Positions 1-7,847 of a DNA stretch of 64,000 nt are shown here, in pieces; position 1 is the stretch's first letter, and every line of letters begins with the position of its first letter. This stretch comes from Candidatus Pantoea deserta (GTDB lineage Bacteria; Pseudomonadota; Gammaproteobacteria; Enterobacterales; Enterobacteriaceae): assembly GCF_003813865.1 (NCBI RefSeq), contig NZ_RMVG01000006.1, forward strand, positions 124,001 through 188,000, given 5' to 3'. The notes below the pieces were generated by a model. That model was not told where the DNA came from. It made no database searches and saw nothing but the letters and a program-made list of their open reading frames with translations. Made by a program: the position numbers and the translations under genes.

Positions 1-60
1 GGTGAGAAGAACACACAGACAGCCAGTAAAGCCGCCATCAGGTTAATTTTTTTTTTTCAT
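1..60 (-). CDS. N-terminus of a secreted protein, probably fimbrial (partial, frame uncertain)
   Basis: Only the first codons of a minus-strand gene lie in the window. An ATG at 60-58 is followed by 11 adenines, and read literally this gives M-K-K-K-N and then a stop. The frame that encodes a signal-peptide-like segment (I-N-L-M-A-A-L-L-A-V-C-V-F-F-S) would need 10 adenines, or initiation at the internal ATG at 38-36. The gene lies 58 bases downstream of the fimbrial subunit on the same strand, where a periplasmic chaperone is usual in chaperone-usher clusters. That identity is inferred from position and from the signal-peptide look, not from any domain. Confidence 0.45.
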
Positions 61-118
61 AATTTTATTGAGTCAGCAAACATAAGAAAGATGAGGGCGG
101 CGCCCTCATCTGAATGGA

Positions 119-634
119 TTAGAGGTAGTGAATGGAAAAAGTCACGGATGACTGAACCGTACCCTCTCCTGCTTTATCAGTGGCGTAGTAGCGCGCAGAA
201 TAAGTCATGTTTGCTGCACCTTCAGACAGCGGTACTGCTGTCAGGCCAGCTTGCTGTTCGAGGTTGCCTGCTACCACAGGGGTTGTGTTGTTAAGCAGTT
301 CCAGCTCAACGTTGGCAGCTGTGCCTTTATTGATCAGACGGCCATCAGCATTAACATTCGCGCCCGCCTCAAAATAAGCCAGAACATCACCTGTTGCAGT
401 GGAACAATCTGTTAAATTGATAGAGAAAGTAGTGGCGCCAGCGGTTTGAGTTTTTTCAGCCAGCTGGCTTATGGAAATATCTGGCATCTTAACGACATTA
501 CCAGAACCATTATTCACCGTGACCGTACACGACTGACCTTTGATGTTGCCACTGAACTCAATAGTGCCATCAGAAGCAGCATGTACCTGAGCAGCGGCCA
601 GCAGGCCAAGAGCAATCAATGAAATCTTTTTCAT
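119..634 (-). CDS. Fimbrial subunit (type 1 pilin family)
   Basis: A 171-residue secreted pilin of the chaperone-usher type, to be polymerised at the cell surface. It starts with a typical signal peptide (K-K-I-S-L-I-A-L-G-L-L-A-A-A-Q-V-H-A, about 19 residues). The mature part has the two spaced cysteines of a pilin fold (one in G-Q-S-C-T-V, one in L-T-D-C-S). The C-terminus S-V-T-F-S-I-H-Y-L has the alternating hydrophobic strand and penultimate Tyr used for donor-strand exchange and chaperone recognition. The ATG has a good ribosome site (AAGGAAG). Size matches major fimbrial subunits (about 170-180 residues). The next gene on this strand runs off the window, so usher and adhesin cannot be seen. 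Confidence 0.88.
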   Translation of the reverse strand: MKKISLIALGLLAAAQVHAASDGTIEFSGNIKGQSCTVTVNNGSGNVVKMPDISISQLAEKTQTAGATTFSINLTDCSTATGDVLAYFEAGANVNADGRLINKGTAANVELELLNNTTPVVAGNLEQQAGLTAVPLSEGAANMTYSARYYATDKAGEGTVQSSVTFSIHYL

Positions 635-734
635 ATATCTTCCTTGTTAAATTTACGAGCAACTTACAGATTGCTGAGTATTTACGTAAAGCTGCTTAAT
701 TACTCAGCTTAGTGAAACTGTTAATAATGGGGCA

Positions 735-974
735 TTACTTTTGTGAAAAACCCAGCGACAGCACGGTATAAATTGCAACAGCGGCGATGCCAATGACGGC
801 AAGGCCAAAAGTCGAACCACTGATTGTATTTGTCTCTGGAATGTTCTCTGGGCGAGTCCAGTTCGTCTTTTCTTTAGAGGAGGACTTAGTCGCCTGGTTA
901 AAAAAATCCATAATGACGGATGTCAGCGTTCCGCCGCTTACGTTTTTAATTTGTTCACTATTTAATTCGCGCAT
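735..974 (-). CDS. Double-glycine-leader peptide, microcin-like (second of pair)
   Basis: A 79-residue peptide with leader M-R-E-L-N-S-E-Q-I-K-N-V-S-G-G, the double-glycine type cleaved by peptidase-C39 ABC exporters. Colicin V and microcin E492 have similar MR-type leaders. The predicted mature part (about 64 residues) begins polar (T-L-T-S-V-I-M-D-F-F) and ends in one hydrophobic helix (about residues 55-75, F-G-L-A-V-I-G-I-A-A-V-A-I-Y-T-V-L). The ATG follows the stop of the upstream leader peptide by 9 bases, with GAGGA overlapping that stop, so the two form an operon. No recognisable exporter or immunity gene lies nearby. It could be a bacteriocin, a signalling peptide or a partner of the upstream peptide. 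Confidence 0.72.
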   Translation of the reverse strand: MRELNSEQIKNVSGGTLTSVIMDFFNQATKSSSKEKTNWTRPENIPETNTISGSTFGLAVIGIAAVAIYTVLSLGFSQK

Positions 975-983
975 CGTTTATCC

Positions 984-1301
984 TCAAGCGGTAATGACAG
1001 GTGCATTCGGGTCTAGTGTATTTTCAACAAGGGTGTTGAACCATGCTACGGTTACATCCCAGCCATTAATGGCGCCGTAAAGTACACCATTGATTAGCCC
1101 TACTACGGAACCAATGATCAGGCCTACACCACCAGAAATGATGCCGGCACCAATAATGCCGCCTGTACTACCGCCACTCATTGCCCATTTCATAGCATAA
1201 GACGTTGTGCCGGTAATACCGCCGATAATAACGGCGCCGACAAATTCAAAAAAATCACCCCCAGAAACAGCCTGCATTTCACAAATAGTTAATTCTCTCA
1301 C
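984..1301 (-). CDS. Double-glycine-leader peptide, class II microcin-like (first of pair)
   Basis: A 105-residue peptide starting at GTG with an excellent Shine-Dalgarno (GGAGGA, 9 bases upstream). The leader M-R-E-L-T-I-C-E-M-Q-A-V-S-G-G ends in the Gly-Gly cleavage site. The predicted 90-residue mature part is very rich in Gly, Ile and Val (for example G-G-I-I-G-A-G-I-I-S-G-G-V-G-L-I-I-G), with GxxxG-like spacing typical of pore-forming class II microcins. It heads a two-gene operon with the other leader peptide. The family assignment rests on leader and composition. Antimicrobial activity is inferred. Confidence 0.75.
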   Translation of the reverse strand: MRELTICEMQAVSGGDFFEFVGAVIIGGITGTTSYAMKWAMSGGSTGGIIGAGIISGGVGLIIGSVVGLINGVLYGAINGWDVTVAWFNTLVENTLDPNAPVITA

Positions 1302-2297
1302 TTCGCTAATTCCTCCAGTTTAAATAATATGGCTTTGCTTCCTGCAAGTAGTTCTATTTGATTGGTTTGATGAGGTAACTTAAATAGTAATAAGTCCATA
1401 ATGTGAATTTTATCTTAACGGAATAAAAATCGGTTCTCCTTTGAAACAATAAGATAACAACGGTTTTAATTTTTTAATTAATTTAAATTTTTTTTTGTTT
1501 CAAGTAGGTACGACAGTGGGTGAATTTATCCCTTTTGCTATTACGTGAAGAGGTATTAAATGACGCTCGTTCATAAAAGCGACAGGTTTAGGCCTGGCGA
1601 GTGCTGATTAAGAGGTGTAGAGCAGTAGTCTGCATAAGGAAGGACGCGCTTAATTTAGTTTAACTCTTTTAATTAAAAGGATGGAGAGTTAACGTCAGGC
1701 TATCTGGTTTTATGTTCTGTTTAAAAGATAAAAAATAGATTAAAAATCTAAATAATGTGCATTTCATAATTTAAATGTTTATTTTGGCACGGCTGTGATT
1801 AACTTGCGTTCAACGAAGAAAATCATTTAAGATGAAGGTGAAAGTTAACTTTATTTCCAATGCCGGAATGCTTGTTAATTTACTGGAATTTTTTTTGATC
1901 CAATGTTTACTTTTAATTTTGGGTTGAAGCCATTTATAACATGTGATTTCTTTTGGTATTGATAAATTGAATTTTTCAGAAAAAAGGTATCTGGAAAGCA
2001 TGAAGACTGGCTTTTTCAGGATCATCATCCAGCGTGATGCCTTATATGCGGTGTAAATTCTGTTTTTTTGTTATTTTGTGGGTTTAAATTTTGGTTTTTG
2101 GGTGAGCGGTGAATTGAGTTTTACTGGGCTGCGTTTAATATAATGAACATCTGATAATAATTTTATGATAAAAAAACAGGAGGTATAAGAAACTTAAGCT
2201 CAACGAGATCAAAAATAATTACACCATGAAAACGGATCTTCGTTATCGTTGATACTAACCACTGGCTGCGATTGTCAGCTTGATTGAGTCAATTGAT
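1302..2297. other. AT-rich intergenic region without a supported gene
   Basis: About one kilobase of strongly AT-rich DNA between the microcin-like operon (minus strand) and the regulator that follows. It should hold both divergent promoters. A possible -10 element TATAAT lies at 2139-2144, with TTGAGT at 2114-2119 as a -35, but the 19-base spacing is long. I see no convincing coding sequence. Low GC is typical of horizontally acquired, H-NS-bound DNA. Confidence 0.5.
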
Positions 2298-2888
2298 ATG
2301 CATAGAGTGACAGAGAATCATGAGCGAATCATCGATGCGTTAGCGGGATACACGCAAGTTGCGAACCCTGATGAGATTTCGCGAGGCAAACGCCGTTACC
2401 ATCTGACGAAAGACAGTGTTCGTCGGGTTATGTTCATACTGGACGGTGACTTTTTACTTAAACTAAAAAACGGACATAAAGTTCTTAATATTTTGTCTGC
2501 ACCTTTCATTGTTGGTGTTACCCCAGCGCTGGATGACCCTCCCGTTTATCTGGAAAGAATTGACTACGGGAAAGTCAGTTTCATAGATTATGACACGTTT
2601 TGGCACCTGGTTTTCGAAAAAGATTTGTTTAACGATGCCATGTCAATTGTGTCCGGGCAATATTCAGACTTAATGAGCTATATACAGTTACCCAAAGGCA
2701 ACTCTTATGATGAGGTGATTTCGTTGATCGGGCGCTGGAAAAAGCTCCCGCCACATCTGAAAAAACGGTTTTCTGCACTTTATTTAATTGAGCATAGTTC
2801 TCACCTTTCAAAAAGCTCGATTTGTCGGGTGCTCAAAGAACTGAAAGAGAAAGGAGAGCTGGAGCTGGTTAACGGAAAATTCAGCTAA
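2298..2888 (+). CDS. IprA/CRP-fold winged-helix regulator
   Basis: A predicted cytoplasmic DNA-binding regulator of about 196 residues. The N-terminal two thirds look like a degenerate cyclic-nucleotide-binding barrel (R-V-M-F-I-L-D-G-D-F-L-L-K-L-K, then a Pro-rich turn). The C-terminus is a winged helix with a recognition helix around S-K-S-S-I-C-R-V-L-K-E-L-K-E-K-G-E-L, as in IprA-type Enterobacterales regulators. The ATG at 2298 is used; an in-frame TTG at 2280 is possible, and neither has a clear ribosome site. It is followed after 52 bases by a LuxR-type regulator in the same direction, so both probably control the neighbouring fimbrial or microcin genes. That role is inferred from position. 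Confidence 0.68.
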   Translation: MHRVTENHERIIDALAGYTQVANPDEISRGKRRYHLTKDSVRRVMFILDGDFLLKLKNGHKVLNILSAPFIVGVTPALDDPPVYLERIDYGKVSFIDYDTFWHLVFEKDLFNDAMSIVSGQYSDLMSYIQLPKGNSYDEVISLIGRWKKLPPHLKKRFSALYLIEHSSHLSKSSICRVLKELKEKGELELVNGKFS

Positions 2889-2940
2889 AATAAAACCTAC
2901 ATAGCTGAAAACATATAACCCAGAATTATCGGGGCATAAA

Positions 2941-3597
2941 ATGGATTTTGTTACTGTTATCAAACTATTTTGCAGAGATGAGGACTATTATTTTAGGACT
3001 GGCGTCTCTGAAATTATTAAGGAGGCGTTGCTATCGAGCGTAAATGTTGAGTTTCTGACCGAATTTGATAGCGACCATTTGCGAAGAGCTGATATCATTG
3101 TAATGAACTCTTCGCAATGGCGTCTTTTTATGTGCCAGCCCGTCTTTCGTTATCGGAAGACGGGCAGTCTTTTGCTTGTTTTCGCTGATTATGCACACAA
3201 TATTGATCCTGCCTCCTTGCCAGTCTGCTATCAATCCTTAACGGCCATAGGCCGTTATGAAACTGTCAGACAAGTAAGAGATAAAATTACCAAAGCCTGG
3301 TTAACTGTCAGCAATCAGGAGGCAAAGATTTTCGCGGAGTCAGACTGTCTGAAATGTACCTTCTCCCATATCTCGCTTGTACAGCTACAGGTAATGAGCT
3401 TTCTTAAAAAAGGGAAAAGCGTTCGACAGATCGCTAAAAGTCTTGGTTTGTCAGTGAAGACTATTTATGCTCACAAATACAATGTAATGAGAAAGTTTGA
3501 CCTCAAAGGGGAGCTTGAATTGTATCTTTTTCTTAATGACTTAACGTTAAGCCAGCTTTATAAAGGCGTAATTGAAGACGTTGAAATGAAAAAATGA
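2941..3597 (+). CDS. LuxR-family (FimW/RcsA-like) transcriptional regulator
   Basis: A 218-residue regulator with a C-terminal LuxR helix-turn-helix (about residues 145-200). Typical core residues are seen in Q-V-M-S-F-L-K-K-G-K-S-V-R-Q-I-A-K-S-L-G and then L-S-V-K-T-I-Y-A-H-K-Y-N-V-M-R-K-F. The N-terminal part resembles a receiver-like domain without clear phosphorylation residues, as in RcsA, FimZ/W and CsgD-type proteins that govern fimbriae and matrix. A classical ATG starts it, and it lies 52 bases after the IprA-like gene. Control of the adjacent fimbrial cluster is plausible but not shown by the sequence. Confidence 0.75.
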   Translation: MDFVTVIKLFCRDEDYYFRTGVSEIIKEALLSSVNVEFLTEFDSDHLRRADIIVMNSSQWRLFMCQPVFRYRKTGSLLLVFADYAHNIDPASLPVCYQSLTAIGRYETVRQVRDKITKAWLTVSNQEAKIFAESDCLKCTFSHISLVQLQVMSFLKKGKSVRQIAKSLGLSVKTIYAHKYNVMRKFDLKGELELYLFLNDLTLSQLYKGVIEDVEMKK

Positions 3598-3979
3598 TCG
3601 TTTGATAATTGTCTTTTCACCTTTCATCCTGATCCAGATTTTTTATCATTGCTGGGTGTTTTTTGCACACAGCAGTGAAACCTCCAGGAATACATTCCGA
3701 CATTCGACAACGTTAGCGAATACAGGTCAGCTCTTATTGAGGATAAACGCGCTAAGCTGGTCCCGGATGGCGAAAGCTATGCACTGCCGCTCCGCTGGTC
3801 GCTGGAGAGAATGCACTGAGCGGGTTGCCTTTTCTGATTCTGGATTGCGCTGCTGCCGGAGACGATACGGCTGTTGCTGTGTTCCAGAGGGCGGCGGCGG
3901 GAGCCGTTCTTCTGCAAAAAGCATGACGATACATATGAATTCCATCGCGGATGCAAATCAGAACGGACGACCTGCATTT

Positions 3980-5146
3980 TCCAGAGCATCGAATAATCCT
4001 GACTCGACGGTAATCATACTGCGGTCTGATGGTTCATTAATGACCGGTCAGACTGGCAATCAGGATAACTTGTCCATTGAACCGCCTTCTTCTCAGCCTG
4101 TTAACACCATCACATTGTTGTGACAAATAATGAGGGCAGCAGGCGCCGCCCGCTGTATGCCGCAACGACCTGCTTCCTGGTGAATAAGCAGGTATTCGCG
4201 GCGGCGGGACAACGGCAGCTCTATGTGGCCTGAGATACCAGCGACAACGGGGCAGGATCATAACAACTAAGCGTCTGGGACCGCATTTATGCGGCGGACG
4301 ACTCGCGATAATCACCGCATTTTTGATCAATCGACAACGGTCGACGAACAGCACATGTCGAAGGTAGTCAGTCCCCTGGAGAGGCGCGTCGTGGTCATAT
4401 TCCTGTTGGCGACAGACACGGCCCAGGTGGCGCGCCCAGGCGGCATCTACGCGCAGTATTTTAACGCGGTGAACCATAAGGTCGGCCAGCAATTTCTGTT
4501 TACCTCTGATCTGGGGCGAGCAGGCGGATGCCCACTTGCTGACGGACGGCCAGCTGGAGCGATCGGAGCAGGGCGATGAGGAAGGGACTGCGATGAAAAG
4601 CCGTCTGATTGACCGGAATAACACCCTGTGTCTGACGATAAAAAGGCTCAATCCATATTGGGTCTCGGCCTGCGCATTAAAATCTCAACGAAACCGATAG
4701 CAGTGATCTTTTCGACGCATACGGCGCAACTTCGATCGATGCGAAAAAGGGTGATGAGGCTGTTGCGATCAGCAGTACGGATTTCACCAGCGTTAAAAAG
4801 GTGAAGGTTTGACACGCTGCTCCGGAATTTCAATAACACTTGATAATGGTGAACTTCCTCAAAAAAAGTGAGCGTAAATAAAGCGGTCCATAGAGCGAAG
4901 AACGCAGCGCAAACGCACACGTTAAGCAAGTATGAGCGCTCTATTCAACGTCACTGAGATAATGATAATGATGCGAATACAGAGTGCATTACCGACGGTG
5001 TGTCAGCATCAAATATCAATGGAGAAACAGACACCCTTAATATGAATATATCAGAGTGGACGCTTTCCCTGTCTGAAGCTCAAAGCGGCGTCAGTTATAA
5101 CGACTGTAATAACAATGATGACGCGACGAACGGGTTGTTAATGTAG
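3980..5146 (+). pseudogene. Decayed 3' part of a large Ig-repeat/T1SS-type adhesin
   Basis: Several short plus-strand reading frames carry fragments with the flavour of repetitive secreted adhesins, separated by stops and frameshifts. Around 3985-4123 there is S-N-N-P-D-S-T-V followed by a strand ending N-T-I-T. One frameshift later comes V-V-T-N-N-E-G-S, the usual boundary of bacterial Ig-like repeats. Positions 4687-4812 encode an acidic 41-residue stretch (N-E-T-D-S-S-D-L-F-D-A-Y-G-A-T-S-I-D, then K-G-D-E-A-V-A-I-S-S). Positions up to the TAG at 5144-5146 encode L-N-M-N-I-S-E-W-T-L-S-L-S-E-A and N-D-C-N-N-N-D-D-A. A rho-independent terminator follows 31 bases later. I infer the remnant of a BapA-like surface protein gene. 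Confidence 0.5.
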
Positions 5147-5176
5147 CAGGGCATAAGTGTGATTTAACACGTACGG

Positions 5177-5204
5177 GCGATGGCGCAGGTCATCGCTTTT
5201 TTTT
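5177..5204 (+). terminator. Rho-independent terminator after the decayed adhesin
   Basis: A perfect 6-base stem GCGATG (5177-5182) and CATCGC (5191-5196) with an 8-base loop is followed directly by eight T residues (5197-5204). It supports the view that the degraded plus-strand region once ended an expressed gene. Confidence 0.85.
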
Positions 5205-5452
5205 GCTGTGGGAAAAGCGATTTATCCTGATTACATTCGTTCTTTTCTGAAACGGGCTGCGCTGACCCAGGGAGAGGTTATCCAGTTAAATGATATAAAA
5301 AATGGCTAAACTTAAGCATAAAAATCTATATTTTTAATTTATGTAGAATTAATGTTGGTTGCTGGTGCTTTGTGCGGTTACAACTTGTTCACGCTGAGCA
5401 AAAGCGACGGCAGGAAAATAGCCGACCATTTACTTGTTACTTTACGTTAACC

Positions 5453-6430
5453 ATGAAGAAAATTATGTTTGCAGAGAAGTCAAAACATTCGTTGCGTCAT
5501 TTACTCATGGGGCTGGTATTTTTACATCCTGTTTTAAACGCTGACGCAACAGGATTTATTAATATGATTCGTATGACTGCCGGGTATCCCTCAGCGTATT
5601 CAGGGGGACCGGCTGGCGCAGATGTTTATTACGACAGTGAACAGAAAAATGCAGCGAATAAATTTCAGCTGAGCGCCGGTCTGCGCACAGTAAATCATTC
5701 TGGTCAGTCTGCATACGAAAATAATCCTGTTTCCCAAAATGTGACAATCAGAAAATTGCTTTACGATGACGGTCGCACCGATGCAGCCATTGAGGGAGGG
5801 GCGGATGTCTGTTCCAGACAGCTGGCGCAAATAACGATCGCTCAGGAGAACATTAATCCACTGCTACTGTCACTGTGTACCACGGCGGTAACCGGTGCAA
5901 ACATCATCGCTGTTATGAATAAGGCATTCGCCAGGCTTCAGGACCTGTTTCAGCGCATGGAGGCCAGGGCCAGAAATAATAGCGATTTCGCTCTGAAGAT
6001 TAATCAGGACGCAACCCGAATGCAGGCGTTTGCTGCACCTCAGGAGATGACTGACATCCCCCGGCATCAGATACCACAACAGCTCAGCGTGCCGCTGAGT
6101 CAGGATATTGCCCCAACGCGCAATCTGCCTGACCCCAGGAAAACAGGCCTGGTGCCTGCATCGCCAAATCAGGCGCGAAAAGCTCTGCTGGAAAATTCCC
6201 GCTGGAAAGTTTCTCATTTTCTCAAAGAGGAGGCGAAAGCAGCCATAGAACTGGGGACGAAATGGAATCACCCAAAGTGGACCGCCCAGCTCAGCCTGAA
6301 CAGCCCGAAACGCAACGGCGAAAGGGAAGCCTTCAATACGGTCACGCTCCAGCTCAGCAGTGATGTCAGCGTGCAAGAGGGTGGGCCTCGGCATTGCGCG
6401 CCGCTGCCAGGCTCGTCCGCATTGAGATAA
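5453..6430 (+). CDS. Unrecognised secreted protein, possibly a degraded gene
   Basis: An open frame of 325 residues from the ATG at 5453; it extends upstream to a GTG at 5372. It begins with a plausible signal peptide (basic start, then L-M-G-L-V-F-L-H-P-V-L-N-A). The body contains G-G-P-A-G-A-D-V-Y-Y-D-S-E, two Cys about 50 residues apart and a Gln/Pro-rich middle. I do not recognise a family. There is no convincing ribosome site, and its C-terminus (G-S-S-A-L-R) looks ragged, so it may be a truncated gene. Its plus-strand position after a terminator in a decayed region fits an accessory gene. Confidence 0.4.
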   Translation: MKKIMFAEKSKHSLRHLLMGLVFLHPVLNADATGFINMIRMTAGYPSAYSGGPAGADVYYDSEQKNAANKFQLSAGLRTVNHSGQSAYENNPVSQNVTIRKLLYDDGRTDAAIEGGADVCSRQLAQITIAQENINPLLLSLCTTAVTGANIIAVMNKAFARLQDLFQRMEARARNNSDFALKINQDATRMQAFAAPQEMTDIPRHQIPQQLSVPLSQDIAPTRNLPDPRKTGLVPASPNQARKALLENSRWKVSHFLKEEAKAAIELGTKWNHPKWTAQLSLNSPKRNGEREAFNTVTLQLSSDVSVQEGGPRHCAPLPGSSALR

Positions 6431-6593
6431 ACACGGCGTATTCGTGGCCGCCTGAAGAGATAACAGCATAAGTACAGATAAGCATGATCTGCTGCGGCCT
6501 GTACTGCGCGAGCAGGAAACTATCTGCGAAATAAGCTGAAATTGCTTTGCAGAAGCCCACACATGCGTGAGCTTCTGCATGGAAAAAGCGCCG

Positions 6594-6908
6594 TTATTTC
6601 AGGATATAGATCCGATCGACATCAATTTCAACGTGGCCATTGTCCCGATCAACTTCCCCCGTGATGCGCACTTTTTTACCCGTCAGGTAGCGGCCATCAT
6701 CATCATCGTCATCAAGGTCAATAAGGATGCGGCCGGTTGAATCCTGTAGCCAGTAGTGATCCTCATCGGCGCGTCCGGTAATGGTGCCCGTCAGAGCAAC
6801 ATGCCGATCGTCACGCATATCTTTAGCCTGAGCGACGCTAACCTCTTGTCGCGCAAATGCCGATGTGGAACAGAGCAGCGCCAGAACGATTAACACTTTT
6901 TTCTTCAT
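6594..6908 (-). CDS. YgiW/YdeI (BOF-domain) periplasmic stress protein
   Basis: A 104-residue exported protein with a clear signal peptide (M-K-K-K-V-L-I-V-L-A-L-L-C-S-T-S-A-F-A) followed by a bacterial OB fold. Family signs are V-A-L-T-G-T-I-T-G-R, D-H-Y-W-L-Q-D-S-T-G and G-K-K-V-R-I-T-G-E-V-D. E. coli YdeI and YgiW and Salmonella VisP belong to this family and help with oxidative or envelope stress and host interaction. An unusual run of six Asp (D-D-D-D-D-D-G-R-Y) sits in the loop. It has its own ribosome site and appears monocistronic. Confidence 0.85.
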   Translation of the reverse strand: MKKKVLIVLALLCSTSAFARQEVSVAQAKDMRDDRHVALTGTITGRADEDHYWLQDSTGRILIDLDDDDDDGRYLTGKKVRITGEVDRDNGHVEIDVDRIYILK

Positions 6909-7333
6909 ATATAGCTCCTTTAATAAATAAACCCACTTCCATTAACGGGTGAATAGTAAAAATTAACCTGATACCCCGCCTTGACCTGACGCGTGTTAAC
7001 GCCCTCATTTTTCGCCAGAATGTGTCATCTGCGCACTGACGCCGCCACGGGATCAGCCATTGCTCCTTAACAAAAGAGCCGTTCAGCGCACAGGCGCTAT
7101 CGCAGCTCATAAAGGTTCATACAGGCAAAATTTATTGTTTATGCAGGGTTAATTAACCAGGCATTAATATTGGCGACTGTTATCTGAAACCTGTCAGGAT
7201 CGGCTTTTATCCGTACAGATGCCCTTAACAAGGGCAATAATCAGGTTAAATAACGATGAAAATCCCCTAAATCAAAGCCTGTGCTTAACTAACGCCTACG
7301 CCAGACTATTCAAACCTGTTCAGGAGTGACTTT
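6909..7333. other. Intergenic region between divergent genes
   Basis: About 425 bases separating the divergently transcribed BOF-protein and YoaF-like genes. It should contain both promoters. I see no coding sequence or clear operator here. Confidence 0.4.
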
Positions 7334-7618
7334 ATGAAGATTAACAGCATGGTACTGCCCGCTACGCTGATGCTGGCAGGCTTACAGCTTAGCGCCTGCG
7401 CGCAGCAAGCCTCTCATCCGCAACGGTTAAACATGCATAATCCCGCGGCCGACTGGTGTGTGCAGTCGGGCGGGCAACTCACCCAGGTTCAGACCGACAA
7501 GGGCGTGACGGCCTATTGTACGTTACCTTCAGGTGAACGGATTGAGGAGTGGGCGCTGTTCCGCCGTGATCATCCAGCAGCAGGCAGTCAAAACGAATTC
7601 CGTCCTCAGAAAGAGTGA
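7334..7618 (+). CDS. DUF333 lipoprotein, YoaF-like
   Basis: A 94-residue outer-membrane-type lipoprotein. The signal sequence ends in the lipobox L-S-A-C with Cys22 as the lipidation site; the next residue is Ala, which allows sorting to the outer membrane. The rest matches the DUF333 domain: N-P-A-A-D-W-C-V-Q-S-G-G, a second Cys in A-Y-C-T-L-P-S-G-E, then E-E-W-A-L-F-R-R-D-H-P. This is close to E. coli YoaF in length and order. Its function is unknown. A GGAG ribosome site precedes the ATG. Confidence 0.85.
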   Translation: MKINSMVLPATLMLAGLQLSACAQQASHPQRLNMHNPAADWCVQSGGQLTQVQTDKGVTAYCTLPSGERIEEWALFRRDHPAAGSQNEFRPQKE

Positions 7619-7847
7619 TTATTTATATCTGACATAAATTAATAAAATATCTTGTCACTTTCCTCTGTCGTTATGCCGCGCATAGCCGGATTCAGGTTAT
7701 GCGCATGATTTGGCCTGTCTTTTTGCCTTTGTTCTCTCGTATGCAGCGCCTGAAAAAGTTGAAGCCGTCCAGCGACGAACTTGTCCGCTTAATGCCGGCG
7801 GCAGCTATGCTGAACATTTCTCTGTCAAACTGAACACGAGGTGAACT

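Noticed and set aside
1810-2028. 72-residue minus-strand frame in the AT-rich gap
   Set aside because: No ribosome site, Lys/Phe-rich text typical of AT-rich non-coding DNA, and no recognisable domain.
2226-2252. An 8-codon frame before the IprA-like regulator, possibly a leader peptide
   Set aside because: It has no ribosome site at proper distance and no regulatory codon pattern or attenuator structure.
4958-4972. GATAATGATAATGAT, like a Fur box
   Set aside because: It lies inside the decayed adhesin region, where the same bases encode alternating Asp and Asn, and no promoter or iron gene is next to it.
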